Positions 34,760-47,127 of a stretch of 64,000 bases of DNA are shown piece by piece. Below the pieces are notes generated by a model, which had not been told where the DNA came from, ran no database searches, and saw nothing but the letters and a program-made list of their open reading frames with translations. The DNA lies in contig JAZKJV010003127.1 in assembly GCA_037367405.1 (NCBI GenBank), forward strand, positions 413,416 to 477,415, read 5' to 3'. Both the position numbers and the translations under genes were made by a program. Source of the DNA: Ottelia alismoides (taxonomy: Eukaryota > Streptophyta > Magnoliopsida > Alismatales > Hydrocharitaceae). Within the stretch, counting starts at the first letter, position 1; each line of letters begins with the position of its first letter.

Positions 34760-34801
34760 CGGGCACTTGCTATTGACCGGTAAAGGGTGAAGAACCGTCC
34801 A
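34760..34801 (+). repeat. 42-bp filler identical (one mismatch) to 39915-39956
   Basis: The piece starts CGGGCACTTGCTATTGACCG and continues through AAGAAC and GTCCA. It matches 39915-39956 with a single difference (C versus A at 34796). The flanks on either side do not match. It sits exactly between the truncated LTR and the resumed host element. Confidence 0.85.
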
Positions 34802-36330
34802 CACTTGAGACCTTGAACTAGATGATGGAGCATATGAATTTGAGGATAAGCATTCTATTTAGCATAAATAAGAAATCTAATGCTCCACTACTTAAGGATA
34901 TGTATTCATTTGAGAATTTTAATGAGAGTTTGCAATAGTCCAAAATACAAAAAATGAGAAAATTTTAAAAATACAAAAAGATTTCAGAAGACACATGGTT
35001 TATTCATCTTGTGAGGATAGGGCCCGCCTACTAGATTATTTGACTACACACTCACTCACACCTTGTCCCACCTTGACCCCGAGGATGACATTGTACAGAC
35101 TGCTCTTAGTCGTCCTTGTATAGATGATGATTTTGATCTCCTTCCTTGTATGGAGGAGGTCCAAAATTCGAAAAAAATGGTAACTAAACCTGAAGTGGTG
35201 GATGCTATTCATGAGATCATTGATGCCCCACTTCGCCACGACTTATCCCATTTATCTACTCCTCAACCCAAGAAGAGAAAGTGAAGGAGTATATCTGAGT
35301 GTCATATGTTGACCATGGACACCATTTATTAGATGCACCATTTCTGACTTTTCATGTGATCACACTCTCCTTGATGGTGGTTCAATTAGCATAATACCCT
35401 TCTTGTTGGTATAATATCTTCACTTAGGGCCTCTCAAGAAAACCAGGATGCTCATTCAATTTACTAATGGACAAAGAGTCGAAGGGTATTTTAGAGAATG
35501 TTATCATTTGGATTCAGTACATGCTTGACTATTGATTTTGTTGTATTGTCCATGGAGGCCTCCACTAGGGAGCACTCTCCAATCATCTCGGGACTATCCT
35601 TTTTTCACTTCTGCGAGAGTCGTTATTGATTATGAATCAAGAGATATTCGCTTCTGTCTTGATGATGAAGGTGTTGTGATCATCACTGCACCTACTGCCA
35701 ACTAAAGACCTGCATCTGATGTGATCATACCTAGCTTAGCCGACCCTAAGGACTATGACCTTGATGAGACTATCAAAGATTTTTGATACATATTGGATTC
35801 TACTAAGACCCAAGAATTCCAATCCAATGAGGAATACTCGGAAAGCATAGTCCTTGGAGTTCCCTCTTTTGGCACTTGTTGATGCGTTGATGATATCCAC
35901 GGGATTTACACAATTGATACCTTTGAGCAGAGGACATACTTAGAGACTTACAAGGTCAAATTTGATCTTTATTGCTTTATCAATGAATTCATGACTTTTG
36001 ATGAGGATGATGATCCAATGGAGACTCCCCAGGCTAGAATTGACCTTACTTGTTCCAATGATGAGTTCAAGCCTTTTCACTTTGATATATGCGAGACCTC
36101 CTAGGCTGAACATGACCACACAACTTGCACTGACCGATTCGTGACTGCATACTCTGAGACTGTTGAGTATACCTTCTTGGTTGATCCTGATTGGTTTGGG
36201 TCTAATGATAACCCCGATATCGACCTACATCTTGTCAGATCGATTCCTCAGCGATCTCACAAGATAATCTACTTTTTGCGTTCTTGATCTTTATATATCC
36301 AATCTGTTGTGTATTCGCTTTCATTTTATA
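34802..36330 (+). pseudogene. Degenerate Gag-Pol remnant of LTR element 2
   Basis: From about 35041 an acidic frame (PEDDIVQTALSRPCIDDDFD; ORF 35063-35284) leads into protease-like remains: LDGGSI-type wording near 35380, then TIDFVVLSMEASTREHSPII and the DYESRDIRFCLDDEGVVIIT phrase (35520-35690). These are reminiscent of the retropepsin C-terminal half. The rest (35700-36290) is acidic and Asp/Phe-rich (YTFLVDPDWFGSNDNPDIDL) with no polymerase or integrase motif. The element therefore has no RT, RNase H or integrase: either a large deletion or a non-autonomous derivative. 34802-35040 has no feature. Confidence 0.55.
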
Positions 36331-36472
36331 TCCTTCATCCTTCTATATACCATTTTCGCTCATCCACCCCATTTTCGTGTGTTGTCTTTCTTAGAAAATA
36401 GTTTGTCCTAATTATAGGGGATGGACGAGCTGAGTGTTCATTCTTCGCTATGTTTCATCACTCTTGTTGTTT

Positions 36473-36998
36473 TTATACTTAGGGATCCTTTTACCCAAAG
36501 TATAGGGGGAGTGATGTGTACATACTCTTTGATCTCTTCATCTATCTTCATCTGTCCTTTCTTATTTTATTCTTTTCATTTTCATTTTTGTCTTTATACT
36601 GAAAAGATTTCACCCCTTTTTGCCAGTCTTCTATACTTAGCACGTACTTTGTCCTAAGTATAGGGGTGTGCACCCCGAGTTCTTTCATTCTTTGATCCTC
36701 TCTATCGTCTCATCTTCTTGTCTATACTTAGGGATATCTTACCAAAGTATAGGGAGAGGCAGTCTGAGTACTATCTATTCATCCCCACCTTTGACCCTCC
36801 CTGCCTGGTATACAATATGTTATACTTAGGATTATTTTATACTAAGTATAGCATGGACGGTCGACTACTCATCCATTTCATCTCCCATTCTTTCTTTCAT
36901 TCATTATTCTTTAGACTTTTCTATATTCAGTAAGAGTTATGTCTTCTATCTTTCTCTCTGATCTTTAAGGACATAGCTCAAGCTAAGTATAGGAGGTT
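36473..36998 (+). repeat. Hairpin array with polypurine-tract-like ends (element 2)
   Basis: Four imperfect hairpins (36473-36511, 36631-36667, 36722-36755, 36821-36852) have TATACTTAGG facing CTAAGTATAGG. A final GCTAAGTATAGGAGG lies at 36983. Most downstream arms run into a purine tract. It is homologous to the arrays at 23445-23812 and 53349-53691. Confidence 0.78.
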
Positions 36999-38585
36999 GT
37001 ATATACTACATATATACTTTATCCATAACTCGTACTATCGTATTTTTAATAATAAATATGGCTAAAATTTTGTCTAAAATTCATTTAACTTAATAAAAAG
37101 ATAATTATTATTGCTTAAATTCTTTTTATATTTATCGATTGTAAAATCAGGTAAAAGTACTTTTTACAAAATGTTTGAAAAATAATTTGAAAATCTTTCG
37201 AAAACTATTTGGAAAATGTTTTTTTAAAATGTTTTCAACCTTCTAAAACATTTTGTTTGTAAAATCTCTTTTCTTTCTGTAAAATAAGATCTTTTGAAAA
37301 AAATATTTGCAAATGTTTGAAAATGGGTGTGAAAATATTTAAAAAAATCTATACATGTTGTTTGAAAAACCTTTGCAAAATAATTTTCAAATGTTTGTAA
37401 ATATTTGTAAAAGTATTTGCGAAGTTATTTGGACTATAGTTTTCAAAATTGTTTGTAAAATCAATTTTAAATATGTTTGAGGAATACACACATCACACCA
37501 AAATTCTTTACTAATTGTATAAATATATCTATAAACTTAACTTTTATATACCTTGTAAATTCTTAAAATCCCAAATCTTGTAAATAATAAGATGCATCCC
37601 TGTGTAAATATTTGTACCTATTTTCTTGGAGAAATCTTTTATTTTTAAAAATCACAAACACATTTGCAATACCAAAAACATTTACAAAATCTTTTGAAAA
37701 TTACATAAAAATATGCAAAACCTTTTTTAAAAATCCATAAAAAGATCAAACTTTGAAAAACTGCATTACAAAAATATTTTCATTGCATTATACATAACAT
37801 TTGCATAGCAATCATATTTTTCGAATTGAAAATGATAATTGAACAAATCTAAGTAAAATCTGAAGATTGGAGCTTTGTTGGACTTTAAATATACCAAATC
37901 ACAGGAACATTATAGGAGCTGGAATTGAGGTACTTCAGGTCAAGTTGACTTGATTCTTTGAGAATAGTGAGACATGGTTTAATATATTCTTGACTGCCTA
38001 AGTAGAGTATTTCAGAGCACACGCAAGGCCCTTGTTGATAATGACCTAACTTGGACACCTTTATCTTTCACTTGCCTCAACTCAGTTGGAGTGGTGAGGG
38101 GATTGGATTTGTCGGTATGAGAGACACACAAGTGAAAATGTTGTCGTCATCTAGGTAGGGAAGTGCACCCGAACCCATCCAGTAGTAGAAACATCTAAAG
38201 ACAGGAGAGTGTGGGTAGCAATAATGCTTCAAAAGAGGGATAGTCTACTGGCTCAAGAGGAAAAAGTCCATATGTAAATGTTGATGTTTATAGTAAGTCA
38301 AACAAAAACAAAAAAACAAAAACTCCAAAAAAGTGGATTGACCTGGTTTAAAATAAAATGTCTATCCGAGTGTATATATATTTGTATAGTCAATAAGTAA
38401 GCTTGAATTTTAAAGTCATATCATGTGAGCATGCATCTTGATGACTTGACTACATTGGTTATGCATTCTAGGATAGGTAGCTACACTAGTTACCGTCCAT
38501 TCTTCTCTTCACCCCTCCTCTTGAGCTGGTTGTCACTTGAACTTAGAAGGGAATACCTTGCTCCTTGAAGAAGAAGTTGTTGGAT
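36999..38585 (+). other. 3' untranslated region of LTR element 2
   Basis: This starts with the shared box TATATACTACATATATACTT...CCATAACTCGTAC (compare 53697-53730 and, on the other strand, 23405-23443). It is then AT-rich with many TTTGTAAAAT repeats. Around 37990-38230 its reverse strand retains a decayed copy of the antisense ORF. It ends with GGGAATACCTTGCTCCTTGA, which in the Athila copies lies shortly before the polypurine tract. Confidence 0.6.
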
Positions 38586-38625
38586 TGGGGAATCATTGGA
38601 TTGCCATATTGGAGAAATCAGTTTC

Positions 38626-39770
38626 TTAGTCTGCATTTTCCATTTGTTGTTTTGATGTTGTGAAAAATATCTCCAAGTTCTTAATAATCTCTAGAAAATT
38701 AGTTTAAATACCCTACAAATATATTTATCCCATAAATTTTTTGAGGGTATTTTAAATTATTTTATATTCATTAAAAATCCTCTTTGAGCTATCTTTCATT
38801 ATAAAAATTTATCAAAAATCCAATAAAAAGGTATTTCTTGCTTATTTTGATATCTTTTATCACCCATCTAGAAATCAAACAAAAATATAAAAGGAGAAAC
38901 CCTAAAAATATCAAAATACTAAAAAATCATAAAAAATCCAAATTCATAAAAAAAATCCAAAAATAGTTTCCTTTATTCTGTAACTTGTATTTTCAAGTGT
39001 ATTCTGAGTTAAAATAGTTTGGGGAATTTCTGAGGTGTTTTATTATTTTTAAACTTAAAAATACTTCTGTTTGTGCATTTCTTCATTATTTTTCCTTTTT
39101 AATTATAAGAACCCTTAAAAATATGCAAAACTACCCCAAAAATCATAAAAACGATATAAAGTATCAAAACCCCAAAAAAACTTCATTCAATGATTTTTTA
39201 CTATTGAACATATATTTTATCTATTTATTGCATGTATATACTTATATACCTATATATCTTTTATAAAAAAGAAAAAGAATCAAAAATATAAAGTTATAAA
39301 AAGAATATAAAAATCAGAAATTAAAAAAAATATAATAAACAATAAAAATAAAAAATAAAAAACCAGTAAAAAACCACATTTTGGCTAAGTATTTGAGAGA
39401 CATATTGCGCTTTATTTTTTTATCTCACATTGCTCTTCACCACTGCCTCCTGTGGTCGATATAATAAACAATAAAAATAAAAAATAAAAAACCAGCAAAA
39501 AACCACATTTTGGCTAAGTATTTGAGAGACATATTGCACTTTATTTTTTATCTCACATTGCTCTTCACCATTGCCTCCTGTGGTCGATCTCTATTTGCTT
39601 TTCACTATACATCTTTAGTAGGGTATAATAAATTTTTATTCACACTTTCTTGTTTGATCTATTCATTATGTGGGTTGATTGTTGATCAAACGAAATCATT
39701 GAGAAGTCATCGCAGTGATTGAGTCCTCGCCTTGTGAGGCTCATTTTAGACTCCTCTATTTTTGCATTCA
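38626..39770 (+). repeat. Truncated LTR of element 2 (3' copy)
   Basis: It aligns from TCTGCATTTTCCATTTGTTG with 13468 onward and ends at the same TTTGCATTCA as the 5' copy at 16959. The left part of the LTR is missing; the 3' region passes into it at 38586-38625 without a polypurine tract. It contains a tandem duplication of about 129 bp and two uninterrupted copies of the LINE target site. Confidence 0.78.
39332..39588. repeat. Tandem duplication of about 129 bp in the LTR
   Basis: Unit 1 (39332-39460) and unit 2 (39461-39588) each run from ATAATAAACAATAAAAATAA to TGTGGTCGAT. They differ by a few bases, including one T in a homopolymer. The sister LTR at 14200-16790 has only one unit, so this arose in this copy. 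Confidence 0.88.
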
Positions 39771-41861
39771 TCGGAAGCACTGGAGAGGAATGGGACTGGT
39801 ATGTTTCAAAGGTGACAAAGGCGATGGAGATTTGAAAGCACTTGATGGCGATGCGATCAAGACAGATGCTCCATGTGGTGCGGGCCGAGTGCGGTCGCGA
39901 TACGGCTCCTTGCACGGGCACTTGCTATTGACCGGTAAAGGGTGAAGAACAGTCCAGCGATGCTGGAGTGAACGTGTGCCCCAATGTGGCGATGAAGAGG
40001 GTTAGCGAAGGGGTGATAATCAACGGAGGTGGTCGGCGAAGAATCGAGGAGGTGTACGACTGAGTGGAGGATGATTAGGGGTTGAATTGATTAGAGTTTG
40101 GGCTTGTGATTTAACAAAAAAGAAGAAGAAGAAGAAGAAGAAGAAGCAAAGAGGGAAGAAGGGAAGCATAACAGAGGATAAGAGAGAAATAGAGGAAAGA
40201 GGAAAAATAGAGGTACGACGTTGCTTGTGGAAGGAGTGGCGGAAGGTTGGATCTGATCTTTGCCTCAATGGAGTCGGTGAACTCCAGAAGCTTGAACAAC
40301 AAGCCTGGGCTACTTCTACGAGAAATTGGTTCCTCCTCAAATCTCTCCTTTAGCCATTGTTGCTCGACAATGACTCCTTCAGCTGTCACCTGCAAAATCT
40401 TGGAGTTGGTGGCCTCTTCTCTAGAAGAACATCAGATGGGTTACAGAGAGAGAGGTTGAACTTCTTTTGAAGGTGATTGGGTCGTGCAGGAGTTGCGGAG
40501 GTGGACGAAGTGGAGGGTGGCGCAAGCGTGTTTAGCGTGGGCGGTTGGGATGGGAGATGTGGAGTGTGAGGCAATGGTGTCCATGCGTGGGAGAGATGGA
40601 GATGGATGGCAAGAGATGCAGGTCGAGTTGGGGAATTGGTACGCATGAGGCGCGGGCACCGCTGTGCGAAGTGGGGCGAGTGGTTGTCGTGCACTGCGTG
40701 AAGGAAGGAACGAAGGGGAGAAGGAGGGCAGGTGATGTGGCACATGGGGGCACGGCTACATGGCAAATAAAAATTATAATTGAATTTAAAATAAATAAAT
40801 GAATAAATAATTCAAGTTATAATAACTAATGAAAAATAATAATAATTAAAGTGATAATAAAAAATAAAGTAAATACATAATGAATAAATAAGTACTAAAA
40901 TAATTATAATAAATAACATAAATAAATGAACAAAGTTTTATAAAATAATAAAAAATATTAAGTAAAAAATAAGAAAGAAATAAAAAAGAGGGTGACACGT
41001 GGTGGCTCCAGGAGCTGCCACATGTAGCTCCCAGAAAATTGAAAAAAATAAAAAAGAAAAAATAATAAAGGGGTCAAATCAAAAAGTGTTTATACAAAAA
41101 TTTCTCATCTCGAGTATATCTAGAACTTTTGTTAAGAACGAAAATAAAATAAATCATTTATATAAAAGTATTTTTGGGGTATCTTATATGTATAAAATAC
41201 TTAATTTTTGTGTTTTGCAAATTTTTTGTCATTTTTAAATAAGATAAAACTAAAAGAAAATATAAGATTAATATTTACAACTTAATCTAACTTTTTTTAT
41301 TTTTAATAATTAATATAAAAAATAAATAAAAATAAATAAATAACAGGGACATATGTACAATATACGAGGAGGGGCCCAAAGCCAAAGTTTCACATATGAA
41401 CTTCTATTCTTTTGAATTTGATATTTTTTAAAGGTAATTGAATGTAAATTAATACAAAAGTGGGTATGGATCAATACGAGATTTTATAAGAGAGATATTC
41501 ACATTTTAAGGTTCTTAGTCTTAAACTAGGTTTAGGGTTTTATTGGTCAATTTTATGAGATAGTATTTTATTGATGTTTTTTTCGTTATAAGTGTTAGTA
41601 ATATATACACTATAGAATTGATTTTATTCAATTCTAAATTAGAGAAAATTCGATAAAAATAAGGAAAATATGGTGAATATACATGTGATATTTAAAAGTG
41701 AATTTGGCTTCTTATTTAATGCAAATATGCATGCTAAAATGAAGGCATTAATTCTGAATGCATGGACGAGAATAATGCAAAATAAATAGAGATATGCAGC
41801 TAATTACTCAGGAGAAAATTCTTATTTTTTACTTTTAGAGTGATGAATCACATATTCATCA
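39771..41861 (-). repeat. Probable truncated minus-strand LTR
   Basis: On the minus strand it begins TGATGAATATGTGATTCATCA at 41861, an inverted-repeat start like the other Athila LTRs. It passes through AT-rich sequence (including GGGCCCCTCCTCG, about 41378) into a GC-richer part (40,000-41,030). It contains an (AAG)n run and several unsupported overlapping ORFs. No primer site or LTR end is found before 39770, so it is cut short or diverged. 39771-39990 may be unrelated sequence. Confidence 0.45.
40119..40146. repeat. (AAG)n microsatellite
   Basis: About nine AAG units. They create artificial Lys-rich or Leu-rich open frames on the two strands. Confidence 0.9.
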
Positions 41862-42043
41862 ATAAGACACAAGTCCAATAAGACAAATTAATAATGCAAA
41901 GGTATGACAGAGCTCCATATTTCAATTTAATGAAAAATAATAATAATCAACATTGATTCTCCTTCTTTTTCTTTTCTTTCTTTTTTCACTTATTTTTCAA
42001 ATAAGTGTTTGCTAAGGGATTGGAAAAGACAAAGTATAGGGGG
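41862..42043 (+). mobile_element. 3' end of an upstream Athila internal region with polypurine tract
   Basis: 41870-42043 matches 58055-58216: GAGCTCCATATTTCAATTTA, the CTCCTTCTTTTTCTTTT pyrimidine stretch, and CAAATAAGTGTTTGCTAAGG. It ends with AAAGTATAGGGGG (42031-42043), a polypurine tract directly followed by the LTR start. The LTR at 42044 is therefore preceded by internal sequence, not by genomic flank. Confidence 0.75.
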
Positions 42044-45000
42044 TGACGAATCCCAGATTCTCTCTCTTTATTCTTTTAATTTAGTTATGTAGCTTGGAAA
42101 CAACATGTAAATACATGTAAATACAAAAATATAGCATTTAGCATGCATTTGTTAATATTGAATAATTAACATGTATTTGTGCAAAAATAAAAGAATAAAG
42201 TAAAATAAAAAGGAAGGAGTTATTTAGAATAACAGAGTGACCCGAACCCCAAGAGAAGGCCAAGCCTTGACCTAATCGCCAAATAAAATAAGTAGAGAGA
42301 GATAGGGCACTTTGTGTTGTACATATTACCTATATTCATAAATAATTGTTCTTGATAAAATAAAATAAAATAAATATTTTTAACTCCTTGTATATATTTC
42401 TAAAATAATATAAAAAGAAAATAAAATTAGAAAAATCAAATAAAAATAAAAACAAAATCTCCCTTTCATTTTACTATACATTTGTATATATATCACACCC
42501 AATATTTATTCTATATATTTAAATAACTCATAAAAACAAAATAAAAATTATTTTATATTCCTAAAATTATGTTCAAAATAAATAACATCTGAATTTTTGG
42601 CATTTGTGTAAAAATAACAAAATAAAAATAATTGTACATAATACATAACTATATTAGACCTGTGTATAATATTATATATTGTATATACACTAATTTATTT
42701 TTGATAAAAATAATTAATCATAGAAAATTATTTTGAAAAATAATTAACATTTTTTATATTGAATACTTTTTAATTTAAAATCATTGACTATTTTTATTGA
42801 ATTTTATAAATATTGTATACATCTGAATTTTATTGAATTTTCTGATTGGTACATAAAAATAATATAAATGTTGTTGACCCCTGATCATCGTTTCCTCCTT
42901 CTCGGATCAGACCTGGATAGCGTTCATCAGAGCTTCATCTCGATTTTCTCCAGCCCGCCTCCAAGCTCTTTTTGCCTCGAAATTTGGACCCGATAATCTT
43001 CATTCACCTGACATACTCGCAGGTCCCTTAGTTGTTCCAGATCACTCTAGGGTTCCACGCTTTTCGCTGATCTTTCTGGATCGGTGGAGTGACGTATAAA
43101 TCATCTCCTCCCTCCTCCTAGCATGGCAGCTCATGCTTCACCCCATCTTTCATCCTTAGGTGTCTTAAGTAGAGTGACAACAACCTGTGGGTGCCCTTGG
43201 ATCAAAACTTGGTGGCCTATAGCCGCGGCTCCCCTATGTGGCTGGAGTTCTCTGTCACGTCCAGTCTCCTTGCCCGTCGCAACACGGTTGAGGCTACGAC
43301 CCCGACCTTCCTCACCATCTGACTTTTTTGAGCTCGCCAACACCTTTAGGTACATATCATTTCCACTCGTTTCACCATTCCATTCGAATCCTTCATTCCA
43401 TCTCCTCTGTCGAGTTCTTGGCTCCGACCATCCAGTCGGAGCTTCGTTCCACTCGCACATCCATACCAATTGACACTACGACTAACGCCTCATCTTCCTT
43501 CGCGACCTATCCATCCTGAATTGTGCTTACCAAAGTGCAATTGAGCTTGATCTCCATCCTACCCGTACGTTGGAGATAACCCACCTGCCTCACCACCGCT
43601 TCCTTTACATTTTGTAGTAATAACCTGGGTCAGAGTGTAGCCCCGAACCCTCTCTTCCTTTCGTAGGTACTCACATACGCAAGGGGCCCTTTTGAGATGC
43701 CTGTTGCTCCGACGAAGCAGCTCCAGGTGGACCTCCGACCAACCCATCCGACTGCTCGATTCTCCATCAAAACCACCCTCTTGACGCAGAGTCATTCTGC
43801 GACTATCCTGGGCCTCTCATGATCCTCATTAAGAGAGTGGATCACCTCTCACACTCAGTCGAAGTTCGGTTGGACCTTGTCCTTCTAGTGATGGCCTCCA
43901 CCTTACGATCTGGATAGGAGCCCTAGTTTCGATATGAGACATCCTTTAGCGTCCATTACTGACGCTTGGATTAGAGCTAGTCCCATCATCTGAGCCGCCC
44001 GACAACAGCCCTTGAAGACCGTTGGATCAGCTTTTGCAAACTTCATTTGACATGCACGTCCCTGACCAGATATGTACCAGCAGATACTTTCCAAGGAATG
44101 ATCAGAACTGTTAGGAGGCCCACGTGCCATGTATGTGCCCTGAAGGGTATCTTGCTCTTTTATTATCATTTTATTTTCGTGTTTCTATTTAGTCCAGTAA
44201 ATAAAGTTGTAAGTGTAGACATTTTGTAGTCAGATACACGTAGTTTTATATATTTGCATTTTAGTCCTCCATGTGTAAACTCACATGTAGTCCAACATGA
44301 TTTTGTGGTATATTTGCATAAACTGCCTTGAAATTCTTCAATGTTATGTGTTGAATGAAATATTTCTGACACTTGCATTTATACCCCCGTGTGTGGCGTA
44401 GTAAGCATGTGCATTTATTTCCTGGACATTGTGCATCTTCAACCCCCGATTTCATATATGTGTTACTTTTTGGCCATTGGACTTTATTTTAATTACAATG
44501 AGGTCTTTGTTGACTGTCTATCTAGTTTTTGACTAAATAATTATCAAATTAAGTCCAAAAATTACATAAATATTATTATTAGCTCATGTGATGTGCAATA
44601 TTTATTGTGATTTTTGGGACTAATTTTGTTGAGAATTTTATTTTCTAAAAATCAAAAACCCCTAACAAGATTACTGTCCATTTTAGAAAATACATAAAAA
44701 TTATAAAAATTGTTTGAAAAATTCCAAAAAAATCATGAGTGTTTGTTTTTGGGAGCTTTGCTTCCAGTCCTAGTTTTGTTTCAAAAACCCTCTTAAAGAC
44801 CTCAAAACTCCAAAAAAACTTATAAAAATCATTAAAAATTCTAGAAAAATCGAAAAATTATAATTCCAGTTCCTATTGATAGTTGTTAATGCATATTTTC
44901 TCATAAAATTCATAAGCAAGACATTAGGACACTTTTAAGTATTTTTAATTTGTAATTTTGTCCTGGTTGTGCATTGTTGTCTTGTTTAGTTCTTATTTGA

Positions 45001-45459
45001 TTTTTATAAAATCTCATAAAAATTAGAAAAACCATAGAAAATTATCAAAAACACCTGAATAATTGAAAAACAAAAAAAAATTTATTCCTTATTTTTTAGC
45101 ATTTTAGTATTGAATAAAAATTGCAATAGCTTGCTTGTGTATTTAGTTGCCTAATTATTTTGCTTGCCTTCCATAATTAAAAATCACAAAATTTGTGAAA
45201 TTAAAACTAACAAAAATATTCCTTTTTTATTGCTTGATCATGACTACTTCGTAGGTTTACTCGTGCTCTTTAAGTTCGACCATGGTCGCTATACTAGGTT
45301 GAAATAAATAGCGGAGACCACTGACATTACTTTGTTTTGATTGCCTTGTTTGTTTGATTGAGTGGTTTCTATTTTTCTTGTCGACACTTAGCCTTGTGAT
45401 TTGGGTCGCAATGACCTTATTATATGATTCCTTAACCTGAATTGCATAGCGTGTCATCA
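42044..45459 (+). repeat. 5' LTR of the plus-strand Athila element (3,416 bp)
   Basis: Starts TGACGAATCC and ends GTGTCATCA, with the primer site after three further bases. It contains a half-degenerate W-box pair (from 42874), a TATA box (43095-43101) and a GC-rich stretch (42890-44050) also found at 59000-60000. The polypurine tract just before it shows that it also serves as 3' end of an upstream copy. Confidence 0.88.
43095..43101 (+). promoter_or_regulatory. LTR TATA box
   Basis: TATAAAT in the context GTGACGTATAAATCATCTCC. It aligns with 59214-59220 (ACCTATAAATCATCTCC). Confidence 0.6.
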
Positions 45460-45462
45460 GAA

Positions 45463-45480
45463 TGGCACCGTTGCTGGGGA
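45463..45480 (+). other. Primer binding site, tRNA-Asp-like
   Basis: TGGCACCGTTGCTGGGGA differs from the tRNA-Asp complement by one G-to-A and one C-to-T change, three bases after the LTR end. Confidence 0.85.
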
Positions 45481-47127
45481 GCATGACTTAGTAGTCCTTT
45501 CAGCCTTTTTGTATATTTTTTATCCCTATTTGTTATAACTTCTTTCTAACCTATTTATGTTTCTCTTTTTGTGTGAGGAACCACCTGAGGACACTTTGGA
45601 GGAAACATGCGCCCGAGGAGGAGCAGGAGAAGAGCAGGAGACAACTATAGCCTTTAGAGATTGGATAAAGTAGTTAGTTTATTTCTCACACTATTATTAT
45701 TGTTGTAATAATACATGACACTTGGACTCTTAGACTCTATCAGACTTATCATGGTCTATTTCGCCGATCACCGGTGTGCTTGGGGAACCTCACCGTATTT
45801 TTCATCGATTTTTTTATTATATTTTCTTCTATTTGATTTCCAAAGATTTTGGCCCATAGAGTTAGGATTTTTCTTGATTGCGACTTAAATAATTAAGGCA
45901 CAATCACTAATAGACTGCTTGCACCTATAGATCATAATTGGACCTTATAAATAATTCATAATAAAAAGTTAGTTTAATTATATGTGAGCCCACATGCCGT
46001 GAGGAACCACATACAGCGCTAGTAGGACCCCTTGTGGTGGGCACCTAGTGGTTCCCAAGATTAGACTCTGGACTTGATCTGATTGGCTAACTATTGTTCT
46101 CCGCGATTAATAGAAATTGCTCGTCTAAGGTCATTTACTTTGTGCATCATATTGATTAGTTTTAATTTGTCTTTAATTTATGCACGGATCACCATGCATG
46201 TAGAGTGTTGGCGATAGGTATGCATCTCTTACTTTATATGTATCATAGTGTTTGATCACGCACCGGCTTTTTCAAATTCCTCCCCTGGTTTTTGGACTTA
46301 AAATAACCCCAGGAAATTGAAAATTTTGTTAGGCGTTGTTTATTATTGAAAAATATTTAAAAAGAGAAAGCAATAAAATTTGGTACTGTTAATTCAAACT
46401 CGACCATAAAATACACTTCATCTAAAAATACTTTGTTTTGGGGAGAGCTACCCCCTCATTGTTTAGTTTGCTTGAAGGAAAGAGTGACCCGCACACTAGG
46501 ACAGAGCCATGCCTGAACTTCCATTAGACTACTGGTCTTGAGGTTAGTCATTCTCTAGTGAGGATCTCTCCAGTATCCGGTAAGTAGGCCGTGACATCCT
46601 TAGCATATTGAATTGATTAGGTAGGTGGTAAAGGATCCGCAATTCATACTGGCTGGGAAAGATCTAGCTTTGGGATGGGGCCAGTCTCCTAGGAGCATCG
46701 GGTTCCTAATAGCTTGCTTAATCACTCTGTGAGACTGATTTGTCATCTAAAATAAAATTAACAAGATAAATAATCGAACCTTTACGGTCATCAGCTCTCG
46801 TGTTTAGTAAGTGAATTGGGGGTTTGACTTCTGATCCTATTTGTTTTCCAGATCCCATCCACACTCATCCCCAGATCATGACGATGGGTTAGAGATCCTT
46901 TAGGATGCCTCTGGTAGCACTGCTCTCGAGCACTCTGACGCATTCATCTAAGGAGGTTACGGGGATCCTAGACCCGCTCTCCGAACCTAAGTTCGCTTCC
47001 GTCCTATTCCCCCTCAACCACCCTTCTTCTAGTCCTGAGTTGCTCTAGTAGAGACCGGTAGCACAACTATTTGTTCACTTGATGGCACCTGAGTTGGGGG
47101 TCTTTTGCCTTTGTAGAGACCCGAAAT
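45481..47127 (+). other. Leader of the plus-strand Athila element
   Basis: About 1.65 kb without a supported gene. It contains a GAGGAACCACATACAGCGCT...GGTGGGCACCTAGTGGTTCC stretch (about 45998-46060) whose two ends are complementary (GGAACCAC and GTGGTTCC), a possible RNA stem. The last part (46860-47030) has fragments of a frame similar to the pre-gag part of the minus-strand copy. Confidence 0.6.

Noticed and set aside
37040..37800. Possible CRISPR-like or satellite array of TTTGTAAAAT repeats
   Set aside because: Units are irregular in length and spacing, AT-rich and shared with other Athila 3' regions; simple sequence drift, not an array.
40020..40802. Many overlapping open frames on both strands
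   Set aside because: Driven by GC-rich sequence and an (AAG)n run; Leu- or Lys-run proteins without domains.
43123..43519. 116-codon frame starting MAAHASPHLS in the LTR
   Set aside because: The equivalent interval 59250-59605 has a different reading frame structure; likely transcribed LTR leader, not a gene.
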